Source of the DNA: Arachis hypogaea
Lineage: Eukaryota > Streptophyta > Magnoliopsida > Fabales > Fabaceae
Assembly (NCBI RefSeq): GCF_003086295.3
Contig: NC_092054.1
Span: 59,807,546-59,871,545 of the forward strand
DNA: 64,000 nt
Direction: 5' to 3'
In this document: in pieces, positions 32,763 through 44,516 of the stretch
Numbering within the stretch: the first letter of the stretch is position 1
Layout of the letters: every line of letters begins with the position of its first letter
Translations under genes and position numbers: made by a program
Notes under the pieces: generated by a model
The model's input: the letters and a program-made list of their open reading frames with translations, nothing else
Told to the model about the DNA's origin: nothing
The model's database searches: none

Positions 32763-33435
32763 ATGAATGGTGGAGATTATTTGGTGGTTCTGCTCCATGT
32801 TTACAAAACATGGCAGTTTGCATTCTTAGCCAAGCATCTGATTCTTGGGGGGTGTGAAAGGAATTGGAGTCTTTTTGATCAAATTCATACAAAAAGAAGG
32901 AATAGATTGGAGCATGATAGGCTAAGTGATATTGTGTATGTTACATATAATTTGCGTCTTAAATCCAGGTAATATATATTTCATCCTTTCATTTCATATC
33001 ATTAGATTTTGTGTAGTTAATATACTAGGTTTATCATATATTGTATTTAATTTATTAGGACGGAAAGACAAAAAAAGAAAGCAAAAGGTGCAATATGATC
33101 CAATCGTATTGAAAGTATTGATTTGGTTGACTTTTGAGTGATGGAAGAGGTTGTTAAAAAAGAGCCTGATCTTCCAAGTAATATTGAAGACTTGCTTCAT
33201 GAGTATTATAGTTTATTGTCTGATCATTTATTACAATAGCTTTAATCTTTAATTTATTGATAATGTGTTATATATTTTGTTAGATGAGATTGATGCTGAT
33301 TTAGATCAAAGTGGTGGTAGTAGTAGCACATTTTATGCTGCACCACTTGATTTTTCTTATCCAAGTAGTGGAAATGAATGTGATGATATCAACGAAGCAA
33401 ATCTGCAACAAGTTATGGCAGATTTTGATGATTGA
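32763..33435 (+). pseudogene. hAT transposase C-terminal remnant
   Basis: The first exon-like block reads DEWWRLFGGSAPCLQNMAV then CERNWSLFDQIHTKRRNRLE, which I recognise as the C-terminal dimerisation region of plant hAT transposases. An extra G in a run at 32847-32852 shifts the frame between the two halves. It ends LRLKS at AG/GTAATA (32971), a possible donor. Later exon-like blocks end VMADFDD and TGA at 33433-33435. The zinc finger and catalytic core are missing. Confidence 0.7.
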
Positions 33436-33739
33436 TAACAAACTTGGATCAGTTGGATGTTGGCATTTTATGTTTGATTGGTTGTTTTTGTTATTTGACT
33501 TTTGAGTTTGTATTTGAATGAGATCGTAACATTCTGGTTTATGTAGTACTTTTAATTTAGATGATATTTTAAAGTTTATATTAGACTATAATTATGTTTT
33601 AATGTGTTTGTTTATATTTTATATATTATTTTATTATAAAACATTTTTTGGTTCAATTACGGTTGAACCGGTTAAAACTACGAACCAGTAAACCAGTAGC
33701 TAGACCGGTTCGATGATCGGTTCGGTTTTCAAAACCTTG

Positions 33740-34269
33740 ATGATATGTGGGGGTTAGTTAAGAGAACCTTTGAGGGAGAGATTCTAAATGCTACAATTTT
33801 TGAGACATGCATTGTTTTTATTCCTAAAGTTGAAGCTCCTACTTCTTTAAGATATTTTTGCCCTATTTGTTTATGTAATGTTCTTTACAAAATCATTACG
33901 AAAGTGCTGGTGAACAGAGTTAGACCCTTTCTTTTGGAGATCATTGGCCCTCCTCAGGGTGGTTTTATCCCAAAAGAGGTACAAAGTCTAGCAAAGGGAC
34001 TATAGCCTTTAAGATTGATTTGGAGAAGGCATATGATAGGATAAACTGGAGATTTTTTGAAACTTCTTTGGTTCGGTTTGGCTTTTTTAGGGCTACTATT
34101 CATCTTATTATGGATTGTATGATGTCATTTTCTTTGTCTATTTTTTGGAACGGTGATAAACTCCAGAGCTTTAACCCCTAGAAGGGTTTGAGACAAGAGG
34201 ATCACATGTCCCATTATCTCTTTGTGCTTTTGTATGGAGTGTCTTGCTTATTTTAATGTCCATCAAGTT
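33740..34269 (+). mobile_element. LINE, middle part: reverse transcriptase
   Basis: It continues the RT (IFETCIVFIPKVEAP, then PPQGGFIP, then FKIDLEKAYDRINW near 34015). It is cut at 34269 by the long solo LTR. Removing that insertion and one 5-bp duplication restores the LINE frame (CAT CAA GTT, then TCT CAA AGC). Confidence 0.85.
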
Positions 34270-34688
34270 TGTAACAACCTAACTTTTAGAACCTCATGAT
34301 TGTACTAAAAGCTCAGGAGTCACTTACCTCTCAACCCTGTTAATTTTATATTATTTTATTTAATATCGAGCCTTTGCGAATACAAACCAGAATTTTAATT
34401 ATGAAAATGAAAAGTTTACTCTTAACCACTTAATCACAAAGATATACATATACATTCACATAACATCATATACATAGACTTATATCAGGATTCTCAAATG
34501 CAATTCCTATCCCTCTGAAAATTTTCAAAACAATAAATGACGAGGGAACAAATAAAATCTAAGATTAAACTAAATTCCAGAAGAATACGAAATACATATA
34601 TATAAAATTATGTGGACCGATCGTGGCTCATTGTCAAGGGTTTCTTGAACCTGTCGTTGAAACAAAAGATCTGTAGCGGTAAGAACGT

Positions 34689-36185
34689 TGATAAACCACT
34701 ATTTTATGGTTTATATTGTGTTTAATTGTGTGGTTTTATCATGATCTTTACCCACTTATTCATATGATTAGCATGCATTTATATTTCCTTCCTAAATTTA
34801 TTACATGATTGAAAACTTGCTTCATAGAGACTTTTAATTATGTATTTTAATTCTCCTTTATTCCATGCGATGTCGTGATCTGTGTGTTAAGTGTTTCAGG
34901 CTTTATAGGGCACGAATGAGTTGGAGATTGGAAAGGAAGCTTGCAAAAATAGAAGGAACACAAGAAATTAAGGAGATGACCAGTGAGAAGTGACGCGGCT
35001 GCATGGCTCCCACGACCGCGCGAAAGAGAGGAAATCGCAGTGACGCGGCCGCATGGCTCACGCAACCGCGCGGATTGGAATAGCATAAGTGACGCGGAGG
35101 CGTGGACGACGCGTCCGCGTGGAGAAGCAAAACGCCAAATGACACGTCCGCATGAATGACGCGATCGCATGACGTGCGCGATCTGCATAATCTGCAGAAT
35201 CGCTGGGGGCAATTTCGGGCCCTATTTTGACCCAGTTTTCGGCCCAGAAAAGTAGACTAGAGCCAGGGAATATGCAGAAACCAACAACAACATTCATTCC
35301 GCATAGTTTTAGTTTTTAGATCTAGTTTTCCTCTCCTGTAGATTTTTTTCTCTCTACACATTCATAGTTTTTAGGATTCTTATTTTCTATTGCTTTTTGC
35401 ATTGGGATTTTGAGAAGAGTTATTACCTCATCAAGATTTCATCATTCTAGTTCGTTTTCTTTACTTGGCTTTACTCTTCCATGTCCTTTAATTTACTTAA
35501 TTCTACTATTGGATTGTTTTAGAATTTATTAATACAAGAGTTATTTTTATTTTTAATTGATTCTTTTGAGTTTTATTTATCATGTCTTTCTTTAATTCCC
35601 TTTCCTATGTTATGAGTTCCACATTCACAATGAGTGAGTAGTTCCCTAACTTGATGGGAAGTTGATTGAAAGGAACCCTTGAGTTGGAATGCTTAAAGGA
35701 GAAATTATAATTGGGTTTATTATTGGATTGCCCTCTAATCACTAACGCCAGTGCTTCCAAGTAAGCGGACTGGGACTTGTGAATAGAAACAGCATTTCAA
35801 CTTGTTTGACTTTCCCTTACCTAGTAAGGGATAACTAAATAGAACAACCCCTAATTATCAATTAATCTTGAGAGTACTGCAACAAGAATAGGGCTTCCAA
35901 CTAATCTACTCCCAATCAAGGCTTTTAATTAAATCACATTAATTCTCTGATTTAATTTCCTGTCATTCAACTCAAATCTTTTTGAAAACCATCCGATTAA
36001 TAAAATAGCACACTTTCCTGCAACTCGTTGGGAGATGACCTGGGATTTATACTCCCAGTATTTTAATTTTAATTTCTGTAACACCCTTTTTTTAAATTGA
36101 TAAGCGGATTTCTGGTTGGTTGAGGACTATACTCGCAACGCATATCTTATAACAATTCTTAACTCGCCAATTTCCGCCCACATCA
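34689..36185 (+). repeat. A2 5' LTR
   Basis: 1497 bp, with palindrome modules at 34990-35172, a poly(A) signal at 35999-36004 and a CTGGGA/TCCCAG hairpin at 36040-36058. It is 48 bp longer than the 3' copy because of one extra repeat unit in the array. Confidence 0.95.
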
Positions 36186-36190
36186 ATTTT

Positions 36191-36208
36191 TGGCGCCGTT
36201 GCCGGGGA
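36191..36208 (+). promoter_or_regulatory. A2 primer-binding site, tRNA-Asp type
   Basis: TGGCGCCGTTGCCGGGGA, identical to A1, five bases after the LTR. Confidence 0.93.
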
Positions 36209-36300
36209 GTTGTAATAGAGTGCTAAAGTTATTGATTGAATTTTATTTATTTGCATTTTATTTTATTTTACTACTATGAGCTGCTTGTTTCTTTCGTTGG

Positions 36301-37563
36301 ATGACGCGTTCGCTTCCTGACCCAAGCTTGCTAGTATTCGATCCTAAGATTGAAAGAACCATTTCACGAATAAGGCAAGTTCGGTGTCGGTTAGTCCTCT
36401 CTGAGGGCGGATCTGAAACGTCAATTGAGAAAGAAACCAGCCCCCGTTCGACTGATTTGGTTGTTTTACGTGCAGGTAACATGGCAGCAGCTAGGAGAGT
36501 TACTATCCAGGAGGCTGGAGCCCCTGATTTTACAATGCAACCATTTCAAGCGCATCACCCAGCGGTGACTACAGACTTTGAAATAAAGACCGCACTGCTC
36601 AATTTGATGCCCAAGTTTCATGGCTTGCCTGCTCAAGAGCCTATTAAGCACCTGAGAGATTTTCAAGCAGCATGTTCTACTGTCAGGCGTGATTGTGCAG
36701 ATGAAACTTCAATTTTGCTGAAAGCTTTCCCGTTTTCTCTTGAGGGGAAGGCAAGAGAGTGGTACTACACTCAACCAGCAGCAATTGTATCCAACTGGGA
36801 TACACTGAGAAGAGAATTCTTGGAAAAGTTCTTTCCAGCTGAAGTTACTGATAAACTGAGGAAAGATATTTCCATGATTGTTCAGGATGATTCTGAAACT
36901 CTCTATGAGTACTGGGAGCACTTCAATAATCTTCTGGAAGCTTGCCCCCACCATATGATTGACAAGATAGTGTTACTCGGTTACGTCACACAAGGCATGA
37001 GGCCCCAAGACAAGACCACATTGGAAAGTGCTAGCAATGGGTCTATGAAAAAGTATAAGACCACTGATGAGGCATGGCAATTGATCAGCGACTTAGCTGA
37101 ATCTACTAGGAATCACAGGCAGAAACAAGGCCGTGCAAAAGCCATTGCAGAAGTATCCTCTAGCAGAGAGACTGCTGCTTTAACTCAGAGTATCTGTGAA
37201 ATGACCAACTTGCTGAAGCAGATGCAATTAAATCAACAACAAGTTCAGCAAGCTCAACCTTTTCCACCACAGCAAAACCAACAGTTAGTCCCATAGAGAG
37301 TTTGTGGAGTCTGTGCTGATTATAGCCATTATACTGATGAATGTCTGCAGCTCCAGCAGGAAGACAACACCGTGGCAGCCATTCATAACTTCTATGACCG
37401 CCCCAACCAAGGGTACAATCAAAGTGGCAATTACAACCATGGATGGCAGGACAATTCTAACCAAAATTGGAGGGACAACAACAACAACAACAGAGGAGGC
37501 AAAGATAATCAGGGGAATCATAGGTGGAATAACAACAACAACAGGCAGCAGAACCAGTACTAG
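36301..37563 (+). pseudogene. A2 gag with zinc knuckle, two TAG stops
   Basis: It starts MTRSLPDPSLLVFDP. The capsid domain is around residues 115-240 (FPFSLEGKAREWYYTQP, FLEKFFPAEV). TAG at 37294-37296 closes the first 331 residues. The same frame goes on with CGVCADYSHYTDEC, a CX2CX4HX4C knuckle with every ligand present, then an Asn-rich tail and TAG at 37561-37563. The stops sit where A1 or the family has Gln or another sense codon. Confidence 0.87.
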
Positions 37564-38892
37564 CCTTACAGAGTACCTCACCTGAGGCAATCCCAAGGAC
37601 CACAGAATACCCAACAGCAGACCTCTCAAATTACCTATCCTTCTTCTTCTACTAATGATGACTTACTACAATCAATTGATCGGAGACAGCAGACCATAGA
37701 AAATAACATTAATGCCACTCTGAATGGTCTAAACGCTACTTTGCAAGCTCTTGTCTCATAGATTGGTTCAATGAATAACTCCAATAATCAACCTTTGAGC
37801 TCCAGTGGAATTTCCTCTCAACCATTACCCAATCCCAAGGGTGGTATTAATGCCATCACCCTAAGGTCTGGAACCACACTGCAGGAGAGGAACCAGGAGG
37901 AGCCAAGCTCACCAGAACACGCCTCAGCTGAAGAGGTAGTGGAAATAGAAGATGTTGAAGAGGAAGAAGACATACAGGACATAGCTGAAAAAGAAGAAGC
38001 TCGGCCACAGGAGAAAGCATCAAAAGGCGCAGACACTGCAGAAGACACCATTCCTATTCCATTTCCACAACTTGCAAGGAAGCCCAGGAAGCAGCTGGAA
38101 CCTAATCCAAAAATGGTAGAGATATTCAAAAAGGTTGAGGTAATTGTTCCTCTATTTGATGTTATTCAACAGGTACCTAAGTATGCAAAGTTTCTAAAAG
38201 ATTTATGTATACATAAAGACAAAATTAATGAATTAGAAACTATTCCTTTAGGTAGTTCCATATCTGCTTTAATGGGAGGTTTACCTAAAATGTGTAGTGA
38301 CCCAGGTCCTTGTATAGTTAATTGTACTATTGGTGGTGTGATAATTTCTGACTGCATGTGTGATTTAGGAGCATGTGTGAGTATAATGCCTTTGTCTATA
38401 TATGATGTTTTGAGGCTCCCTCCCTTAAAAAGGTCGGCAGCTCGTTTTGTGTTAGCAGATAAAAGTATTATTACAGTGGTTGGAGTTGCTGAAGATGTAT
38501 TAGTAGGCATTAAGGGACTCACGTTCCCCACTTCTTTTTATATCCTGGAAATGCCCCAAAATGACTCAGACAAGCCATCATCAATCCTACTCGGAAGGCC
38601 ATTCTTGAAGACCTCAAAGTTTAAATTAGATGCTTTTTCAGGAACATACTCTTTTGAAATAGATGGTCGAATAGTGATCTTCAACCTGAATGGAGTTATG
38701 ACGCATCCTACGGAGGATCACTCTATCCTCAAGTGTGACATTATAGATGAAACCATGGCTGAAGTCCATCAGGAGGAACTTGAAGAGAAGCACACAGGAC
38801 AAGGTCCAAGTGTGGAGACATTCTCAGAGGACAATGACAGTGCTTTGCCATTGTTACCAGCTCCAGACAACCCAGAGCCTGACCATGATTAG
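37564..38892 (+). pseudogene. A2 linker and aspartic protease
   Basis: Same frame as gag. TAG near 37759 (LVS*IGS, where A1 has LLTQLGS). Then an acidic linker and the protease loop CDLGACVSIMP near 38360. It ends in TAG at 38890-38892, where A1 has CAA (Gln). Confidence 0.85.
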
Positions 38893-40650
38893 AAGTTAGA
38901 GCTAAAACCCCTTCCTCTACACCTCAAATATGCTTACCTTGAAGACAAGCAGAAGTTTCCAGTTATCATTGCAAGGGAGCTCACTTCTCAACAAGAAGAG
39001 CAGTTACTTGGTGTGCTGAGGAGACACAAAAAGGCAATTGGTTGGAGTTTGGCAGACATAGTAGGCATCAACCCTCAAGTCTGTGAGCATAGAATATTTT
39101 TAGAAGAGGGAGCAAGACCTGTCTGTCAACCCCAGAGAAGACTGAACCCCACTATCCTCGAGGTTGTCAAAAAGGAAGTGACCAGACTACTGGAGGCAGA
39201 CATCATCTACCCCATCTCAGACAGTGAATGGGTGAGCCCAGTACAAGTAGTGCCAAAGAAGTCTGGAGTCACTACAGTGAAGAATGAGCATGGAGAGCTC
39301 ATAGTAACCAGAGTTCAGAACGCCTGGAGGGTCTGCATTGACTATAGACGCCTCAACCAAGCCACCCGTAAAGATCACTATCCTCTTCCATTCATTGATC
39401 AAATGCTGGATCGCCTGTCAGGTAAATCACATTATTGTTTTCTAGATGGTTACACAGGTTATTTCCATATTCATATAGCTCTTGAGGATCAAGAAAAGAC
39501 CACTTTTACATGTCCTTTTGGGACTTATGCTTACAAGAGAATGTCCTTTGGCCTGTGCAATGCACCAGCTACTTTTCAGAGGTGCATGATGAGTCTTTTC
39601 TCTGATCTTATTGAGGACTGCATGGAAGTTTTTATGGATGATTTTAGTGTTTATGGCGATTCCTTTAGCCTTTGCTTAGATGGATTATCTAGAGTATTAG
39701 ATAGATGTGTCAGTACACACCTTGTATTAAATTTTGAAAAATGTCACTTTATGGTTAAACAAGGGATTGTACTAGGACATGTTGTGTCTAATACTAGCAT
39801 TTCTGTAGATCCAGCAAAGGTGGATGTTATTTCTAGTTTACCTTATCCCTCTTCTGTGAGGGAAGTCCGTTCACTCCTTGGCCATGCAGGTTTTTACAGG
39901 AGATTCATTAAGGACTTCAGTAAGGTAGCACTTCCCTTATCCAGGCTACTGCAGAAAGATATTGAGTTCGAGTTCAGTGAAAATTTCAAACAAGCGTTTG
40001 ATAAGCTGAAAACCACCCTGACTCAAGCTCCAATTGTGAGAGGACCAGATTGGAGCCAACCATTTGAAATAATGTGTGATGCTTCCAACCATGCCGTAGG
40101 AGCAGCACTGGCTCAGCGTAAAGGTAAGGATCCTTTTGTTATTGCTTACGCGTCTAAAACTTTAGATGCCGCTCAGTCGAATTACACTACTACTGAGAAA
40201 GAGCTTCTTGCTATTGTTTTTGCTCTGAATAAATTCCGAGCCTATTTACTTGGTACTAAAGTAGTAGTGTATTCAGACCATGCAGCTCTAAAGTATTTAT
40301 TAGCTAAAAAGGAGTCCAAACCAAGGCTTATACGTTGGATACTGCTATTACAAGAATTTGATTTGGAAATTAAGGACAGGAGTGGTAACCAGAATTTAGT
40401 GGCAGACCACTTGAGTCGCCTTGAACATATTACAGATGACTCCACTCGTATAGCTGATAATTTTCCATTTGATAACCTACAAGCAGTATCTGAGATAGCC
40501 CATTGGTATGCACCTGTAGCTAATTATCTAGTTAGCCGCACCTTCCCTCCGAACTTTTCTAAGCATCAAAGAGACAAGCTGAAAAGCGAGTCTAAATATT
40601 ATATATGGGATGACCCATATTTATGGAGATATGGCGCTGACCAGGTAATT
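38893..40650 (+). pseudogene. A2 reverse transcriptase and RNase H, domain intact
   Basis: Open from 38893 to past its end. RT blocks are [25 protein letters not shown] and FMDDFSVYG (catalytic Asp pair near 39640). RNase H has [15 protein letters not shown] and [11 protein letters not shown]. The domain has no stop, unlike A1, but is cut off from gag by upstream stops. It would copy element RNA into DNA. Confidence 0.9.
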
Positions 40651-41808
40651 AGACGGTGTGTGCCTCAATCAGAATTCCAGTCCATCTTAGAGGCCTGTCA
40701 CTCATCTGAGAGTGGAGGACATTTTGGCCCTCAAATGACTGCTAGAAAAATCTTAGACTGTGGATTCTGGTGGCCTACTCTTTTTAGAGACGCTGCTGAA
40801 TTTTGTAGATCTTGTTTTCTATGCCAGAAATTTGGTAATATATCCAGGAAGGATGAGATGCCTCAACAAATTATGCTTTTCTGTGAAATTTTTTATGTTT
40901 GGGGCATTGACTTCATGGGTCCATTTCCAAATTCTAATGGTTATTTATATATATTGTTAGCTGTAGATTACGTTTCCAAATGGGTGGAAGCAATTCCTAC
41001 CCGCACTGATGATGCTAACACTGTTGTTTCCTTTGTGAGAAACCATATTATTTGTCGCTTTGGATCACCACGAGCAATCGTGAGCGATCAAGGCACCCAT
41101 TTTTGTAACAGGAGACTAACCGGATTAATGAAGAAGCATGGGATAATTCATAAGGTTGCAACAGCATACCACCCTCAGACTAATGGGCAAGTCGAGGTGT
41201 CAAACAGAGAAATAAAGCGTATCTTGCAGAAGATAGTCAAACCTCATAGAAGAGACTAGAGCACCAGGCTACAAGATGCACTTTGGGCGTACAGAACCGC
41301 ATACAAAACACCCATTAGGATGAGTCCTTTCCGCTTAGTTTATGGAAAAGCTTGTCATCTCCCTATTGAAGTAGAGCACAAAGCCTTCTGGGCAGTAAAG
41401 GAGTGCAACATGGGAATTGAAAAAGCCGGAGCTGAAAGGAGATTACAACTGCAAGAATTGGAAAGCCTTCGCCTGAAAGCTTATGAGAACTCAAGACTAT
41501 ACAAGGAGAAGATGAAGGCTGTACATGATTAGCACATCAAGAGGAAAGAGTTCCAACCTGGAGATTTAGTCCTCCTTTACAAATCTCGACTGAGGCTCAT
41601 GCCAGGCAAGTTGAGATCAAGATGGGAAGGTCCATACAGAGTAGAGAAGGCCGAACCGTACGGAGTTTATCACCTAAGCCATCCTTCAAGCTCTGAACTT
41701 ATCAAAGTTAATGGACATCGTTTAAAGCTGTACCATGGCGAGCAGCTAAAGAAAAACAAGGAGCTCGAGATCTTCCTCTTGGAAGATCCCCACATAGCCG
41801 AAGACTGA
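40651..41808 (+). pseudogene. A2 integrase, two TAG stops after the catalytic core
   Basis: Zinc region CHSSESGGH, then SCFLCQKFG (HHCC complete). Core: [17 protein letters not shown] and [12 protein letters not shown], so the DDE triad is present. TAG at 41257-41259 replaces Trp of A1 (DWSTRLQ), and TAG near 41530 replaces Gln. The C-terminus (GKLRSRWEGPYRVEKAEPYG) resembles the usual GPY/F module. The end TGA is at 41806-41808. Confidence 0.88.
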
Positions 41809-41983
41809 ACTAGTGGAGCGTCCAACTTACGGACGTTAAAGCAAAGTGCTAGGTGGGAGACAACCCACCATGGTATGATCATTCTTTTCCTTATTTTTTA
41901 TTTTCTTATTCAATAACTCTTCTCTTTATTAGTACATTTCGTGCATCTGCATCTGCATATTTTTATTTAAAAAAAATGTTACG

Positions 41984-42450
41984 CGACGCGACCGCATCAT
42001 TGACGCGTCCGCGTCGCAAGGAGATGGGAGAAAATAATAAACAAACAGAGAGTCATGCAGGAGCGTGGTTGGAGGTGTGCCCGTGGCATAAATTATCCCA
42101 CGCGACCGCGTGCCCCACGCGGCCGCGTGACCTGGATTTCGACGTAACAAGGGTGCACGACCGAAAGTTGTGCTAGAGTGGTGCTGGATTGGTGCTGAGC
42201 GCATAATCTTTTCCACGCGGCCGCGTGAGCGACGCGACCGCGTCATATCCTTCTACCAGCCCACTCACGCGATCGCATGCCCCACGCGATCGTGTCACCC
42301 AAAATTTGGCACTAATATGATTTTGAACAGAGAGTTGTGCGAGTGCGAGGCTACCCTCGCGCAATTAGCCTAAAACGGGCCACGCGACCGCGTCAATCAG
42401 TTTCAACGCAAGTCGCGCGACCGCGTGCCTCACGCGACCTCGTCGCTTGC
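41984..42450. repeat. Palindrome array upstream of A2 ORF2
   Basis: About a dozen modules such as CACGCGACCGCGTG, CACGCGGCCGCGTG and GACGCGACCGCGTC. Same place and consensus as 7313-7835. Reading frames through it are not genes. Confidence 0.85.
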
Positions 42451-42479
42451 GCCGCACAGTTTTTCTGATTTGCCAATTA

Positions 42480-43250
42480 TCTTATCTTTTTCTCCCCAAA
42501 TCCTATTTTCTCTTTTCCCTCCTTATTTTTTCTCCCTCCCTTCCTTCCTTCTTCCTTCTTTCTCACTTTTTTTTTACACTTTCTCTCTCTCACCCCCATT
42601 AACAAGGTTTTTCTTGTTCTCCTTCCCTCCTTACTTTTCTATTATTCTTCTTATTTTTATATGTGATCTTCTTTTCTCTTCGTTTTACCTTCATTATTCA
42701 TATTGTCTTTTTCTTCCTTTTTCCTTTTTATTTGGAGTTATAAATTTATGTGAGTCATTAATTCTCATTCTATCCTTGTGGATTGTTATAAATTTGTTTG
42801 ACAATTATATATATTACTTTTTCAAGGGATGATTGCATGTTCACTTTCATACTTTCCATAACTTAATTATCGTGCATGCTATGTGTTTGTGAAAAGGCCC
42901 ATATGGCATTATGCATTTTTCTACATTATCCTACTATTCAATGCTTACTTTTCACAAATTCCCTTTACTATTGTATTAATTGGAAATTAATTGTCAATAC
43001 AAACGTGATGGTTTGTTACGAATAATGCTTGATCTATGCTACTCATGCCTTTGCCAGCATGCCAATAAACACCTTGCATTTACTTGTCATCATATGCGTT
43101 AGCTATCTTCCATTAATGACTTTTCACATGTAGTCATGACCATGTGTTAACATCATTTACCTTTAAATGTGCATTCATAACCATCCTTTCTCGTTCTCTT
43201 CCTTGCTCTATCTCTTTGAATTTAATTTTCTTTCTCTTCCCTTTTTCAGG
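42480..43250 (+). promoter_or_regulatory. A2 ORF2 leader with probable intron
   Basis: Pyrimidine-rich tract 42484-42595, donor-like AACAAG/GTTTTT at 42607, acceptor CTTTTTCAG ending at 43249, ATG at 43251. Position and sequence match A1, although the intron body has diverged. Confidence 0.5.
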
Positions 43251-44504
43251 ATGGCCACCAAGAAAGGAAAGGAGAAAGCCACTCCCAAACAACCAGCAAG
43301 AAGAGGAACGAAAAGAGCATTAGTGGCAGAACCCTCTTCAACTGCAGTTAAGCCCTCAACAAAGAAAATTAAGAGGATTATAAAAGTTGATGATAAAGAA
43401 AGAGCCTTCCCAGCAAAGGACACTGCGCGATTCTCCAATCGCTACTGTGAGCAGATGTTCCCCATCCTGGCAGAAAGGAGTTACAACAATGAATACCTTC
43501 TTCTCCTCCCAAACCATATTGCTACATTTGTTGAGCTGCAGATTACACGAAGACAATGGGATTTCCTACAGAGACAGCCAAGGCAGGTCAATCTTTCTTG
43601 GGTAGTCGAGTTTTACTCCAACTTCCACCTACCAACCCTACAGTTTGTCTACGTCCGTCAGAAGCAAGTCCCCATTACAGAAGAGGCCATTCAACAAGCT
43701 CTAGGTCTTCCCCCTGTTCCAGAAGGATTGGATGCCTTTCAAGAAGCCGCACTCAAGCGCCAGCTGTACCAATTCGACTGGGACACCGTTCTCAGAGTCA
43801 TCGCACTACCTGGCAGCCGATGGATCTACGGATACCATCGTACCCGCCCTAAGGGAATTTTGGCTTCAGCACTTACCTTGGAGGCTCGCGTATGGGCACA
43901 GATCATGTCCCATTACGTCTTTCTGAGCACTCATGAATCCTCTTTCACTGCGGACATGGCCGTTCTACTATGGTGCATCCTTACAGACCAACCTTTGAAT
44001 CTACCAAGACATATCCGGAATGCCATGGGACACGTACAAATTGCGGGCAACTTACCTTTCCCCGCCCTGGTCTCAGATCTTGTCTCAGCCGCCGGAGTCT
44101 CCTACAGAGCTGGGGACACCAAAGCCATGCTTCCTCGGGATGATCAGTATGTTCCTAACGGGAAGTACCTTAGACTTCCAGCAGCCACTATCAGCCAGCC
44201 TACTAAACTAGTTGAAGATATTCCTTCTTCAACACCACAAGCACCCACTACTGACCAACTGCTCCAGCAGATACTTGCAAGGTTGAATCGGCAGGAACAG
44301 AAAGCTAAGATGAAAGAGCGCCGTAACAAGCGCCGATTTACATACCTCAAGGAGCTGATTATGGGAAAATTCAAGGACTCAGACACCCCGGACTCCACTT
44401 TCTTTACCAGCACAGGGAGCCACGATGGCCCCGACGATGGAGATACTGCTACCAACCCACCTTTGTTCCTGACAGATGGCACCGAGGACGGTGCAAAGCC
44501 TTAA
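43251..44504 (+). CDS. A2 ORF2: intact 417-residue accessory protein
   Basis: I chose MATKKGKEKA at 43251 because the 28 codons upstream are pyrimidine-tract low complexity ending in a splice acceptor. Residues 1-50 are strongly basic (ARRGTKRA, KKIKRIIK), likely nuclear signals. Residues about 60-300 form the putative plant transposon protein domain (RQVNLSWVVEFYSNF, PGSRWIYGYHRTRPKG, WCILTDQPLNLPRHI). Residues about 335-380 are a likely coiled coil (LLQQILARLNRQEQKAKMK) with Arg/Lys-rich ends, and the tail is acidic. No membrane anchor is seen. It lies downstream of integrase, where Athila elements carry an extra ORF. Biochemical role unknown. Confidence 0.85.
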   Translation: MATKKGKEKATPKQPARRGTKRALVAEPSSTAVKPSTKKIKRIIKVDDKERAFPAKDTARFSNRYCEQMFPILAERSYNNEYLLLLPNHIATFVELQITRRQWDFLQRQPRQVNLSWVVEFYSNFHLPTLQFVYVRQKQVPITEEAIQQALGLPPVPEGLDAFQEAALKRQLYQFDWDTVLRVIALPGSRWIYGYHRTRPKGILASALTLEARVWAQIMSHYVFLSTHESSFTADMAVLLWCILTDQPLNLPRHIRNAMGHVQIAGNLPFPALVSDLVSAAGVSYRAGDTKAMLPRDDQYVPNGKYLRLPAATISQPTKLVEDIPSSTPQAPTTDQLLQQILARLNRQEQKAKMKERRNKRRFTYLKELIMGKFKDSDTPDSTFFTSTGSHDGPDDGDTATNPPLFLTDGTEDGAKP

Positions 44505-44516
44505 GTGTGGGGAGGT
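44503..44516 (+). promoter_or_regulatory. Second polypurine-tract copy at the A2 ORF2 stop
   Basis: AAGTGTGGGGAGGT overlaps the TAA stop (44502-44504), as in A1. The tract at the 3' LTR itself has one change (AAGTGTGTGGAGGT). Confidence 0.7.

Larger units (their letters stand above)
31742..33739 (+). mobile_element. hAT element with transposase remnant
   Basis: Imperfect terminal inverted repeats: CAATGTTCTGAAATCC at the left, and CAAGGTTTTGAAAACCG as the complement of the right. An 8-bp duplication agrees at 7 of 8. Subterminal AACCGG/ACCGGTTC motifs lie at both ends. The interior has a GC-rich leader-like block (31960-32300), a 32370-32610 minisatellite and a transposase C-terminal remnant. 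Length is 1998 bp. Confidence 0.85.

Noticed and set aside
43251..44504. ORF2 as an envelope protein
   Set aside because: Its position after integrase fits the Athila env-like slot, but there is no signal peptide, no convincing membrane helix, and a strongly basic nuclear-type N-terminus.
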